Source: a virus
Virus record (IMG/VR): IMGVR_UViG_3300009009_000003
Location: 1 to 64,000 of that record
DNA: 64,000 bases
Reading direction: 5' to 3' (one strand)
Below the pieces are notes generated by a model. It was not told the origin of the DNA and searched no databases. It worked only from the letters and a program-made list of their open reading frames with translations. The position numbers were made by a program, and so were the translations under genes. Shown here one piece after another: positions 35,258-40,785 of this stretch (its first letter is position 1; the number at the start of each line of letters is the position of its first letter).

Positions 35258-35488
35258 CTAAATAATTGTGCAATACTTACCAAGCAAATCCTTAAAGCAG
35301 TGCTGGCATAGTTCAATAGATACCTCAGTACCATCACCAAACACAGAATCATAGCCACAGTGGTTATGAAAAAAGAGAGCTTCCTGTTTTTCCACCTCAT
35401 CACCTAGAATGTCTCGACCACAAACAGAACATGTTATCCCAACAAGATCTAGTTCTTCTTTGACTACCATTCCATACTGTCTCATCAC
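35258..35488 (-). CDS. Small zinc-binding protein, copy 1
   Basis: This 76-residue protein has CSVCGRDI near residue 20 and C-Q-H-C near residue 62, with the conserved core F-F-H-N-H-C-G-Y-D-S-V-F-G-D-G-T-E-V. Proteins with GYGSVFGDG...LCQHC are widespread in phages and proteobacteria but have no assigned role that I know. A second copy lies at 36269-36496 with most residues identical, so this pair arose by duplication. Four cysteines suggest one structural zinc. Confidence 0.65.
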   Translation of the reverse strand: MMRQYGMVVKEELDLVGITCSVCGRDILGDEVEKQEALFFHNHCGYDSVFGDGTEVSIELCQHCFKDLLGKYCTII

Positions 35489-35509
35489 TCATCCTCCACC
35501 GGACATACA

Positions 35510-35689
35510 TTAGTTATCCTTTCTAAATAACCACTTATCAAAGAACCAGAAGCAGCAGGCACCTATTGCCTGTGCCACAAGCAGGTTGCCCCATAGTGGC
35601 AGTCCCTTATACTGCATATAGTCCATTGGCGGTATCATTACCAGACCAGATATTTGCCATCTCAGGTGATACAGGCCATAACGTCTCAT
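35510..35689 (-). CDS. Small membrane protein
   Basis: The start is ATG 35689, with AGAGGAGATAG upstream, giving 59 residues; the longer frame to 35731 overlaps the neighbour. It has one clear hydrophobic segment near the C-terminus (GNLLVAQAIGACCFWFF) and perhaps a weaker one near the middle, and ends with basic residues (KWLFRKDN). The N-terminus overlaps the upstream stop by four bases. Function is unknown. Confidence 0.5.
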   Translation of the reverse strand: MRRYGLYHLRWQISGLVMIPPMDYMQYKGLPLWGNLLVAQAIGACCFWFFDKWLFRKDN

Positions 35690-35886
35690 TCTATCTCCTC
35701 TACAGTAACCCTGACCCTCTTTGGCGGCCACTTAGTCCAGCGTGATCTTGGTGTCTTGCTTGCATATACCCATGTACCCCACTGCGGCCACGGCTTGCTG
35801 TCTATGGTGTCGCAGTATCGTCTCAATGGCACGGTCTCAGTCGGATCGATCCAACCCTCTACCTGCTGTATAACTTTGCGTTTCAT
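35686..35886 (-). CDS. Hypothetical small Trp/Arg-rich protein
   Basis: This 66-residue protein begins at the ATGA overlap with the Lar-like gene. It is rich in Trp, Pro and Arg (WVYASKTPRSRWTKWPPKRV), which looks like a compact beta or RNA-binding protein. Its DNA is clearly more GC-rich than the phage average, so it may be a recent arrival. I do not recognise a family. Confidence 0.5.
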   Translation of the reverse strand: MKRKVIQQVEGWIDPTETVPLRRYCDTIDSKPWPQWGTWVYASKTPRSRWTKWPPKRVRVTVEEIE

Positions 35887-36257
35887 TCCTTCACCACTGT
35901 TTCTTTGTGTTTAGAAATAGCTCTATTATACTCCTTCAGTAGACTTTCTACCCTAGAAGTAGTTGCAGTATTAAATTCTTCTAAACAAGTTGCAAGATAT
36001 TGACCCAGAATAACATCTGATTCATAAACTGCTTCCCTAAGTGCCTCTTTTCTTTTTTTCTCCCCTCTACTATTCCACTTATCTACGGCAAGACTATTAT
36101 CATACTCCTCGCATTCAACATATGGCCCACTTGCCATGCATTCTATACAAACTATCTGCGTTCCAACTAATCCATTTGGTAACATATCCTCAATACTATC
36201 CTCTAGTAATGTTGATCCACAAAACGGACAAGGCAAAGCTGGTTTCTTTGGTTTCAT
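35883..36257 (-). CDS. Lar-like restriction alleviation protein
   Basis: The first ~60 of 124 residues match the Lar family: C-P-F-C-G near the start, V-C-I-E-C-M-A-S-G-P-Y, and the closing A-V-D-K-W-N-S-R. Lar proteins of lambdoid phages reduce host type I restriction by stimulating modification. The C-terminal ~60 residues are a helical extension not typical of Lar. The gene ends in the V-V-K-E-stop junction that also starts the next gene. Two methyltransferase genes are nearby, suggesting a combined anti-restriction set. Confidence 0.65.
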   Translation of the reverse strand: MKPKKPALPCPFCGSTLLEDSIEDMLPNGLVGTQIVCIECMASGPYVECEEYDNSLAVDKWNSRGEKKRKEALREAVYESDVILGQYLATCLEEFNTATTSRVESLLKEYNRAISKHKETVVKE

Positions 36258-36268
36258 TCCTTAACCTC

Positions 36269-36496
36269 CTATATAATAGTGCAATACTTGCCAAGAAGCT
36301 CCTTAAAGCAGTGCTGGCACAGATCAATATACACCTCTGTGCCATCACCAAACACAGAACCATATCCACAGTAATTATGAAAATGCATTGCCTCCTGCCG
36401 TTCCATTTTATCATTCAAGAGATCACGCTTACAAACAGAGCATTTTATCTCAACAACATCTCTTTCCTCTCTAGTTATGATTCCGTATCGTCTCAT
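36269..36496 (-). CDS. Small zinc-binding protein, copy 2
   Basis: This 75-residue paralog of the 35258 product shares CSVC, the HFHNYCGYGSVFGDGTEV core, LCQHCFKELLGKYCTII and even the last seven residues. The start overlaps the upstream stop in a GTGAAGGAATGA junction. The two copies flank the Lar-like gene and its neighbours, so unequal recombination between them could delete or duplicate the genes in between. Confidence 0.65.
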   Translation of the reverse strand: MRRYGIITREERDVVEIKCSVCKRDLLNDKMERQEAMHFHNYCGYGSVFGDGTEVYIDLCQHCFKELLGKYCTII

Positions 36497-36756
36497 TCCT
36501 TCACCTTACTCATTAAAATTTTAATCTGTTCTTGTGTTAATATATTTTTAAGAACTCTAAGATTTGTCCATTTTCTGTTTTTATTTCCACTTCCCCAACA
36601 TTCGTCACATACGTCACTAGTAATAACATTACCACCCACACCACCGTGCCAAGTGCATGTTTGTCCGTATGCTTTAACACCCCATCCCGAACATTTTGTG
36701 CAAACATCCTCTTCATAATCTATGCCTCTATGAAGCATTATGTCTCGTAGGTTCAT
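36493..36756 (-). CDS. Cys/Gly-rich zinc-finger (DnaJ-type) small protein
   Basis: The start is ATG 36756 in the GAGGTGAAGGAATGA junction; the frame extends six codons upstream into the methyltransferase gene. The 87-residue protein has CTKCSGWG and CDECWGSG, resembling the C-x-x-C-x-G-x-G repeats of DnaJ zinc centres, separated by a His-containing loop. It is probably a structural zinc protein of unknown partner. It ends with S-K-V-K-E in the shared junction. Confidence 0.6.
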   Translation of the reverse strand: MNLRDIMLHRGIDYEEDVCTKCSGWGVKAYGQTCTWHGGVGGNVITSDVCDECWGSGNKNRKWTNLRVLKNILTQEQIKILMSKVKE

Positions 36757-37409
36757 TCCTTCACCTCCACACACTCAGGACATATCCTGCCTGATAGATC
36801 ATGTCGATCATAGTTTATCCCCCAACTCAATTTTGTATTTGGTTTTTCTAACACCCTATATCTAGTATCGTGTTCACATTGCTTCCAAACACACCAAAAA
36901 GTATCCATCGTTGGTGATTTTCCCCTCTCTCCGTTACAAAAATCTGGCCTCCATGTTAATGCTAATATATATGCTGGTGGATACTTTCGAAACAGTTCTA
37001 CTCTTCTCTTTGCGTGCCAATATTGTGATTTCAATAAATAACAGAACATTTTAGCCCCCAACTCCATCGCCTTTAGAATAAACCCCTCTGACACATTAAA
37101 CGGAGGATTCGTAATAATACCGAATTCTACTTTAAATGGAATTTCATTTTTAGTTACTGTTAAAAAATCAACTTGTTTTTCACAGAATTCTGTAGATCGA
37201 ATATCCGTTCCATAGGTGCAATATCCTCTTTTCTCTAAAACTTTTCTTATATGACCACTACCACAAGCACATTCCCAAATTGGTATCTCAGTGTCAATGT
37301 TCATAAAATCCAATAATGCTTCCGTAGCCTCTGTAGGAGTACAGTAATAATCTGCTGGATCGGAATACTCTGTATTTCTTTTGTTTGTTAATGACTGACC
37401 ATTAAGCAT
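36753..37409 (-). CDS. DNA N6-adenine methyltransferase-like protein (NPPF motif)
   Basis: The start at ATG 37409 is preferred because AAAGGT lies seven bases before it and because the earlier ATG (37445) overlaps a 16-base palindrome. The 218-residue protein has YYCTPTEATEALLDF, the SAM-binding E-C-A-C-G-S-G-H-I and the catalytic I-T-N-P-P-F-N, with Y-L-L-K-S-Q-Y-W and a C-x-x-C near the end. This is the phage Dam-like/N6A family. It is a second orphan methyltransferase in this region. It ends in the E-V-K-E junction. Confidence 0.7.
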   Translation of the reverse strand: MLNGQSLTNKRNTEYSDPADYYCTPTEATEALLDFMNIDTEIPIWECACGSGHIRKVLEKRGYCTYGTDIRSTEFCEKQVDFLTVTKNEIPFKVEFGIITNPPFNVSEGFILKAMELGAKMFCYLLKSQYWHAKRRVELFRKYPPAYILALTWRPDFCNGERGKSPTMDTFWCVWKQCEHDTRYRVLEKPNTKLSWGINYDRHDLSGRICPECVEVKE

Positions 37410-37429
37410 ATATTGTACCTTTCCCCATT

Positions 37430-37445
37430 TTGTTAACGTTAACAA
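37430..37445. promoter_or_regulatory. 16-base perfect palindrome between RNA ligase and methyltransferase genes
   Basis: TTGTTAACGTTAACAA reads the same on both strands. It lies just upstream of the preferred methyltransferase start and after the RNA ligase stop. Perfect symmetry of this length in an intergenic gap suggests an operator for a dimeric regulator. No promoter is obvious beside it. Confidence 0.5.
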
Positions 37446-37481
37446 TATGCCATTATTTTCCCTACGTCAGAAAAATGATCA

Positions 37482-38078
37482 TCATACTTCCCACTTGCCT
37501 TTCTCGTCTTTCTCGAATGTCTTTTTCATCATAAAGTTTCCTGCCGTATGGTAAATGACTATGCCTTCAGGCTTCATAAAACATGGGGCAGCGTAACTAC
37601 CATGTTCTGCAAGCATGGCCATTACTTGAGACACATTCAAGTCATCCATGTTACACTCAAACAATATAGGCACCAGACCAATACACTCCGGCAATACCTG
37701 CTGCATCTCTGAAATTCTCGGGTCACCTGTTAGTATCTCTTTTGGTTCGCTGCCATACAGGCACCACCTGGTCACATTGAACAGGCTAAATCGCTTTTCG
37801 CCCTTTGACAGACCATAACCACGCTGGATTCCGCTGCCCCACCATTCTCCAAAGTGCCTGCCTAGACCTAGCTGCATAAGCTCGTCCTTGTGGTCATGCG
37901 CCCACCTTGAGAAACCATGGTTATCCTTGTCTGGTGTTATCCATCGTGTCCTGCTGCCAGTAAGAAACTCACCATCATCGCCAATGAATATCTGTGCGTT
38001 AGTACCGTCGATTTTCTCAGTGACGATAACTTTCCGTGAATAACGTGCTATCTTTTGTAATCCTACAAAATCACTCAT
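37482..38078 (-). CDS. RNA ligase-family protein (nucleotidyltransferase)
   Basis: This 198-residue protein has the nucleotidyltransferase motifs of ATP-dependent RNA ligases: motif I T-E-K-I-D-G-T-N with AMP-accepting Lys22, R-T-R-W near 43-45, RFSLFNV (motif IIIa), P-E-G-I-V-I-Y (motif IV) and M-K-K-T-F (motif V). Many phages carry such a ligase to repair tRNAs or RNA cut by host defence. The DNA is noticeably GC-richer than the replication genes, so recent transfer is likely. Its ATG overlaps the DUF1566 stop in a type B junction repeat. Confidence 0.8.
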   Translation of the reverse strand: MSDFVGLQKIARYSRKVIVTEKIDGTNAQIFIGDDGEFLTGSRTRWITPDKDNHGFSRWAHDHKDELMQLGLGRHFGEWWGSGIQRGYGLSKGEKRFSLFNVTRWCLYGSEPKEILTGDPRISEMQQVLPECIGLVPILFECNMDDLNVSQVMAMLAEHGSYAAPCFMKPEGIVIYHTAGNFMMKKTFEKDEKGKWEV

Positions 38079-38494
38079 GTTGCCTCCTTATTAAGTTCTG
38101 CTATCAGCCTATTTGCTTCATCCCATGTGCAAGGACCTAAGGTTTTCTTACTCCACACAAGGTATGTCGCAGGATCAAACACAGCAGATCGATTTGTATA
38201 GAATGTTTTTCCATTAGGCATTAGTTTGATATTCATATCATCCGGTGGAGCAAACCCATTCCGCACCGCGCGAACGTAGTAGTGACCGTCCTTACTGTAG
38301 TTGAGGACGCTACCGTCGTCGAAATACACGATCCACGCGCCGTATGGACCGTAGGCAGTAGTATTAGAAGACCAATAGGAGGACGACTGTGTGTCAGGAA
38401 ATAGGTCAGTGTTAATAGCAGGATTGTCTCTACTATAATCCACTAAAGAAATAAGCTCTTGTATTTTTGGCAGTCTCCAGTCGGTGTACTTCAT
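38075..38494 (-). CDS. DUF1566 (Lcl, C-type-lectin-fold-like) protein, permuted order, copy 1
   Basis: The 139-residue protein starts directly with K-Y-T-D-W-R-L-P, continues through FPDTQSSSYWSSN, GAWIVYFDDGSV and YYVRAVRNG, and only then has LVWSKKTLGPCTWDEANRLI with an ELNKEAT end. In usual DUF1566 proteins the T-G-L-x-W...W-x-x-A segment precedes D-W-R-L-P, so the order here is circularly permuted. Codons in the YWSS-to-RAVR part are mostly NNC (TAC, GAC, AGC, AAC), a pattern known from variable regions of diversity-generating retroelements. The ends are defined by the type B junction repeat. A ligand-binding role is inferred from the fold. Confidence 0.7.
   Translation of the reverse strand: MKYTDWRLPKIQELISLVDYSRDNPAINTDLFPDTQSSSYWSSNTTAYGPYGAWIVYFDDGSVLNYSKDGHYYVRAVRNGFAPPDDMNIKLMPNGKTFYTNRSAVFDPATYLVWSKKTLGPCTWDEANRLIAELNKEAT
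38082..38107 (-). repeat. Type B junction repeat, copy 1
   Basis: This 26-base sequence (beginning GCCTCCTTATTAAG and ending TTCTGCTATCAG on the + strand) is identical at three gene ends. On the - strand it encodes L-I-A-E-L-N-K-E-A and contains AAGGAGG, the ribosome site of the next gene, whose ATG overlaps the stop. Here it joins DUF1566 copy 1 to the RNA ligase. Confidence 0.85.
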
Positions 38495-38685
38495 TCTTTT
38501 ATCTCCGCATCTCGGCAGCGTTTGAGTCGCTTGGGGTTCCAGTTTGTAGTTGGAAACTTATGGTTAAATAACCTACAAAAATGACTGTCAAAGGTAAATC
38601 GTAACCAGTTACAACAAAGCCTTCCATTGCAGCACCTCGTCTTAGTGACATCCTTGCCTAAGTCAATCAATGGTCTTATCTTCAT
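38491..38685 (-). CDS. Small Cys-rich protein, paralog 1
   Basis: This 64-residue protein has a shared frame with the 38995 product: MKIR-x-LIDLG at the start, a cluster of cysteines (CC...CC...C), then N-x-K-R-L-K-x-C-R-x-x-E-(I/V)-K-E at the end. The cysteine number (seven) suggests a small metal-binding or disulfide protein. It ends in a variant junction (GAGATAAAAGAATGA) that starts DUF1566 copy 1. Function is unknown. Confidence 0.55.
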   Translation of the reverse strand: MKIRPLIDLGKDVTKTRCCNGRLCCNWLRFTFDSHFCRLFNHKFPTTNWNPKRLKRCRDAEIKE

Positions 38686-38698
38686 TCCTTCACCTCCT

Positions 38699-38998
38699 CT
38701 ACCTATTTAACTCATCTCTTACAATAGACCTGACACGTTTAACGAGTGCATCAGTATCAATTCCAGCTCTCTTTAAATCTTCTTCAAGAATCTTCAGTGG
38801 TATGTCCTGTATAAAATCATATTTGGCATCAAAAAAGGGGCTTTCGATTATGGTTACATTTTCTTTTACCACCAGTTCGCTTATTCTATACATACCTTTT
38901 GCCACTATCTCAACAGCCTTGTCATATTCTTTATTTCTTATTAATAGGGATAATGTAGCTAGCATATTATAGATTTGCTCATACTCTTGTATCGTCAT
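38699..38998 (-). CDS. Hypothetical helical protein
   Basis: This 99-residue, largely helical protein (MTIQEYEQIYNMLATLSLLI...) has a beta-like centre and a basic C-terminus (LVKRVRSIVRDELNR). Its start overlaps the previous stop in the GAGGTGAAGGAATGA junction, and its own stop is followed at once by another copy of that junction. No family is recognised. Confidence 0.5.
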   Translation of the reverse strand: MTIQEYEQIYNMLATLSLLIRNKEYDKAVEIVAKGMYRISELVVKENVTIIESPFFDAKYDFIQDIPLKILEEDLKRAGIDTDALVKRVRSIVRDELNR

Positions 38999-39192
38999 TC
39001 CTTCACCTCCATCTCACGACAAATCTTAAGTCGCTTTGGTTCTTTGTTGCCAAATGGGAGAACTAGGTTAAAGGCCTCACAGTACACATGACCAGAAGAC
39101 GTATCAAGGAACCGGCATTTTTTTAAACCATTTTTAGTAGCGCATTTTGTGGTAGTAACATCTCCCAAGTCAATCAACATGCGTATCTTCAT
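38995..39192 (-). CDS. Small Cys-rich protein, paralog 2
   Basis: This 65-residue paralog of the 38491 product has MKIRMLIDLGDV, C-x(8)-C, V-Y-C-E-A-F-N, KRLKICREMEVKE. Both copies are separated by one gene and bounded by the same junction sequence, which suggests cassette duplication. Five cysteines could hold a zinc ion or Fe-S centre. Confidence 0.55.
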   Translation of the reverse strand: MKIRMLIDLGDVTTTKCATKNGLKKCRFLDTSSGHVYCEAFNLVLPFGNKEPKRLKICREMEVKE

Positions 39193-39204
39193 TCCTTCAC
39201 CTCA

Positions 39205-40026
39205 TCATTCAGTTTTGGCATACACATATATAACGCCATTAACACATCCAAATAGTGCATAACCTTTTTGCCATACTTGCCATGCTGCCTTAGAATATTT
39301 AATATGTTTCCTGTTTAGCTTTAAACCATGGCATATACAATTACATGCCACATAATTTGCAGCATCCCAGGCAGCATACCTGGCATCATTCCAGGCAGCA
39401 TCCCAGGCAGCATTCCAGGCATCATACCTGGCAGCATCACAGGCAGCATTACTGGCAGCATTACCGGCAGCATCACAGGCAGCATTCCTGGCATCATACC
39501 TGGCAGCATTACTGGCAGCATCACAGGCAGCATTCCTGGCAGCATTACTGGCAGCATACCTGGCAGCATTACTGGCAGCATCACAGGCAGCATTCCTGGC
39601 ATCATACCTGGCAGCATACCAAGTTTTTCCAGTAAACAGTTTCCATGACTTTAATGGTTTTCCGTCCGGTTTTAAAAATTGCACATGCTTGATACTATCA
39701 ACAAAATCAATAGCATCTAACCACCATTTAGGATGTTGTACTGGCTTTAGCAACCGTGCCCCAACAAAAACCGATTTATCGTCCTGGTGTATAGCACCAT
39801 CCAGTATTGGCTCCGCCTCATAGCAGATACAATTCCATTTGTACCATTGATAAGGTTTGGTGGTCAGATGGATTCCACTACTACACATAACAATGTCATC
39901 ATCAATCTTGTGCCATTTACCTGGTGTCCACTTTCCTTTTTTATCTTGCTTAGGCAGTGACCAGGTAAGATCACCGCCGTTGCATGACTTACCATCAACC
40001 AGTATTTTGTAATATTTGGTTTTCAT
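39205..40026 (-). CDS. Protein with Ala-rich tetrapeptide repeat tract
   Basis: This 273-residue protein has residues 1-130 that form a globular domain with WSLPKQD, KWHKIDDDIVMCSSGIHLTT and YEAEPILDGAIHQDDK, as in phage proteins with a DUF7666-like start. Residues about 135-225 are about 21 tandem X-A-A-Z tetrapeptides (NAAC, DAAS, NAAR, YDAR, DAAW...), likely a long Ala-rich helix. The end (KAAWQVWQKGYALFGCVNG) is again globular. Similar Ala-rich tracts are known in phage proteins of unknown function. The 12-base DNA repeat makes length variation likely. Confidence 0.65.
   Translation of the reverse strand: MKTKYYKILVDGKSCNGGDLTWSLPKQDKKGKWTPGKWHKIDDDIVMCSSGIHLTTKPYQWYKWNCICYEAEPILDGAIHQDDKSVFVGARLLKPVQHPKWWLDAIDFVDSIKHVQFLKPDGKPLKSWKLFTGKTWYAARYDARNAACDAASNAARYAASNAARNAACDAASNAARYDARNAACDAAGNAASNAACDAARYDAWNAAWDAAWNDARYAAWDAANYVACNCICHGLKLNRKHIKYSKAAWQVWQKGYALFGCVNGVIYVYAKTE
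39357..39616 (-). repeat. 12-base tandem repeat (minisatellite) inside the Ala-repeat gene
   Basis: About 21 copies of a 12-base unit (GGCAGCATTACT, GGCAGCATCACA, GGCAGCATTCCT and similar on the + strand) lie in a row. Because the unit holds no stop codon in several frames on either strand, long spurious frames appear across it. Higher-order blocks (for example ATTACT-ATCACA-ATTCCT order) recur, showing past slippage or unequal exchange. Confidence 0.85.
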
Positions 40027-40035
40027 TCCTTCACC

Positions 40036-40119
40036 TCATTTCATTCCTTTAGTAACCATATATGCTATAACTAGGTTTATAATAATAGCAATAATTAACA
40101 GGTAAAGGTTATCATCCAT
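40036..40119 (-). CDS. 27-residue single-membrane-segment peptide
   Basis: ATG at 40119 follows GAGGTGAAAG and opens a 27-residue frame: MDDNLYLLIIAIIINLVIAY plus seven more residues. One hydrophobic helix fills most of it. It ends in a type A-like junction just before the Ala-repeat gene. It is too short for standard gene callers, but the ribosome site and composition support it. It may be a small membrane regulator or toxin-like peptide. Confidence 0.5.
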   Translation of the reverse strand: MDDNLYLLIIAIIINLVIAYMVTKGMK

Positions 40120-40120
40120 A

Positions 40121-40387
40121 TTATTCTTTCACCTCACTCAACTTATGCCAAATTATGCAGGCGTAGTGTGCCAGCTTCAGCATGTCACGTTTCTGCTCCT
40201 CGGAACCCCTGGCATTGTTGCCAAACCTGGCACAATATTTTTTTATGTCGTTGATAATCTCAGCAGGCGATAGCTCGGTGCATCGGTCTTGGCCCTTCTC
40301 GCCGTATTGTTTTACGGTGTAATGCTCGATGTGATCATCAACGATGCTGCTAAACCAAGACCATTCGCCTCTGCGTGTTTCCATCAT
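40121..40387 (-). CDS. Hypothetical phage protein
   Basis: This 88-residue protein has the pattern W-S-W-F...H-I-E-H-Y-T-V-x-Q-Y-G-E-K-G and a C-terminal GNNARGSEEQKRDMLKLAHY helix, which I recognise as a recurring small phage protein without assigned function. Its start overlaps the stop of DUF1566 copy 2 in a type B junction, and its end is a type A junction (S-E-V-K-E), so it is bounded by both repeat types. Confidence 0.6.
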   Translation of the reverse strand: MMETRRGEWSWFSSIVDDHIEHYTVKQYGEKGQDRCTELSPAEIINDIKKYCARFGNNARGSEEQKRDMLKLAHYACIIWHKLSEVKE

Positions 40388-40785
40388 ATCGCCTCCTTAT
40401 TAAGTTCTGCTATCAGTTCATTGGCTTCGTACCATGTGCAAATGCCTAGAGTTTTCTGCATCCATATAAGACCTGTACTATTATCAGTGACTGTGCCATC
40501 TCCATTATCAGTGAACTTTGGATCAGCATTTAATGACCCACACTGTCCGGACCGCACCGCACGAAAGTAGTTGTAGTGGTCCTTAAAGTAGTAGTAGACG
40601 TTGCCGTAGCTGAAACTCACGACCCATGCGGAGTAGGGAGTGCCGACAAGGGTAGTAGACGACCAATAGCCGTACGCCTGCGTGTCAGGAAATAGGTCAG
40701 TGTTAATAGCAGGATCAAACTTGCTTCTATCTACTATAGAATTTAGTTCATCAACTGTAGGTAACCGCCAGTCGGTGTATTTCAT
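40384..40785 (-). CDS. DUF1566 (Lcl, C-type-lectin-fold-like) protein, permuted order, copy 2
   Basis: This 133-residue paralog of the 38075 product starts M-K-Y-T-D-W-R-L-P, has DTQAYGYWSSTTLVG, SAWVVSFSYGNVYYYFKDHY and FRAVRSG. It then has D-N-G-D-G-T-V-T-D-N-S-T-G-L-I-W-M and CTWYEANELIAELNKEAI at the end, which in normal DUF1566 proteins is the beginning. The two copies agree in the framework and differ mainly at TAC/GAC/AAC/GGC-type codons, as in retroelement-diversified proteins. No reverse transcriptase or template repeat is in the window. GC content is higher than in flanking replication genes. Confidence 0.7.
   Translation of the reverse strand: MKYTDWRLPTVDELNSIVDRSKFDPAINTDLFPDTQAYGYWSSTTLVGTPYSAWVVSFSYGNVYYYFKDHYNYFRAVRSGQCGSLNADPKFTDNGDGTVTDNSTGLIWMQKTLGICTWYEANELIAELNKEAI
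40391..40416 (-). repeat. Type B junction repeat, copy 2
   Basis: This is identical over 26 bases to the copies at 38082 and 40789. Here it forms the end of DUF1566 copy 2 and the ribosome site of the 40121-40387 gene. Confidence 0.85.

Larger units (their letters stand above)
35883..40134 (-). repeat. Type A junction repeats (GAGGTGAAGGAATGA family), about ten copies
   Basis: On the - strand the same short sequence joins neighbouring genes: near 35883-35897, 36254-36268 (GGAGGTTAAGGAATG), 36493-36507, 36753-36767, 38491-38505 (divergent), 38682-38697, 38995-39009, 39189-39204, 40023-40037 and 40121-40135 (GAGGTGAAAGAATAA). It serves at once as the last codons (E-V-K-E-stop), the ribosome site and the overlapping ATG of the next gene. 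In a few places it is untranslated. Genes on either side are unrelated, so it behaves like a gene-cassette boundary. Confidence 0.8.

Noticed and set aside
35218-35403. Frame overlapping the zinc-protein gene (and its twin at 36196-36414)
   Set aside because: Both are the same alternative frame of the duplicated zinc gene. Their similarity comes from the duplication, and the zinc frame keeps the cysteine motifs.
39321-39648. Long open frames on both strands across the Ala-repeat gene
   Set aside because: They arise because the 12-base repeat has no stop codon in several frames. They have no ribosome sites and give Met/Leu/Pro, Ile/Gly or Gln/His repeat peptides.
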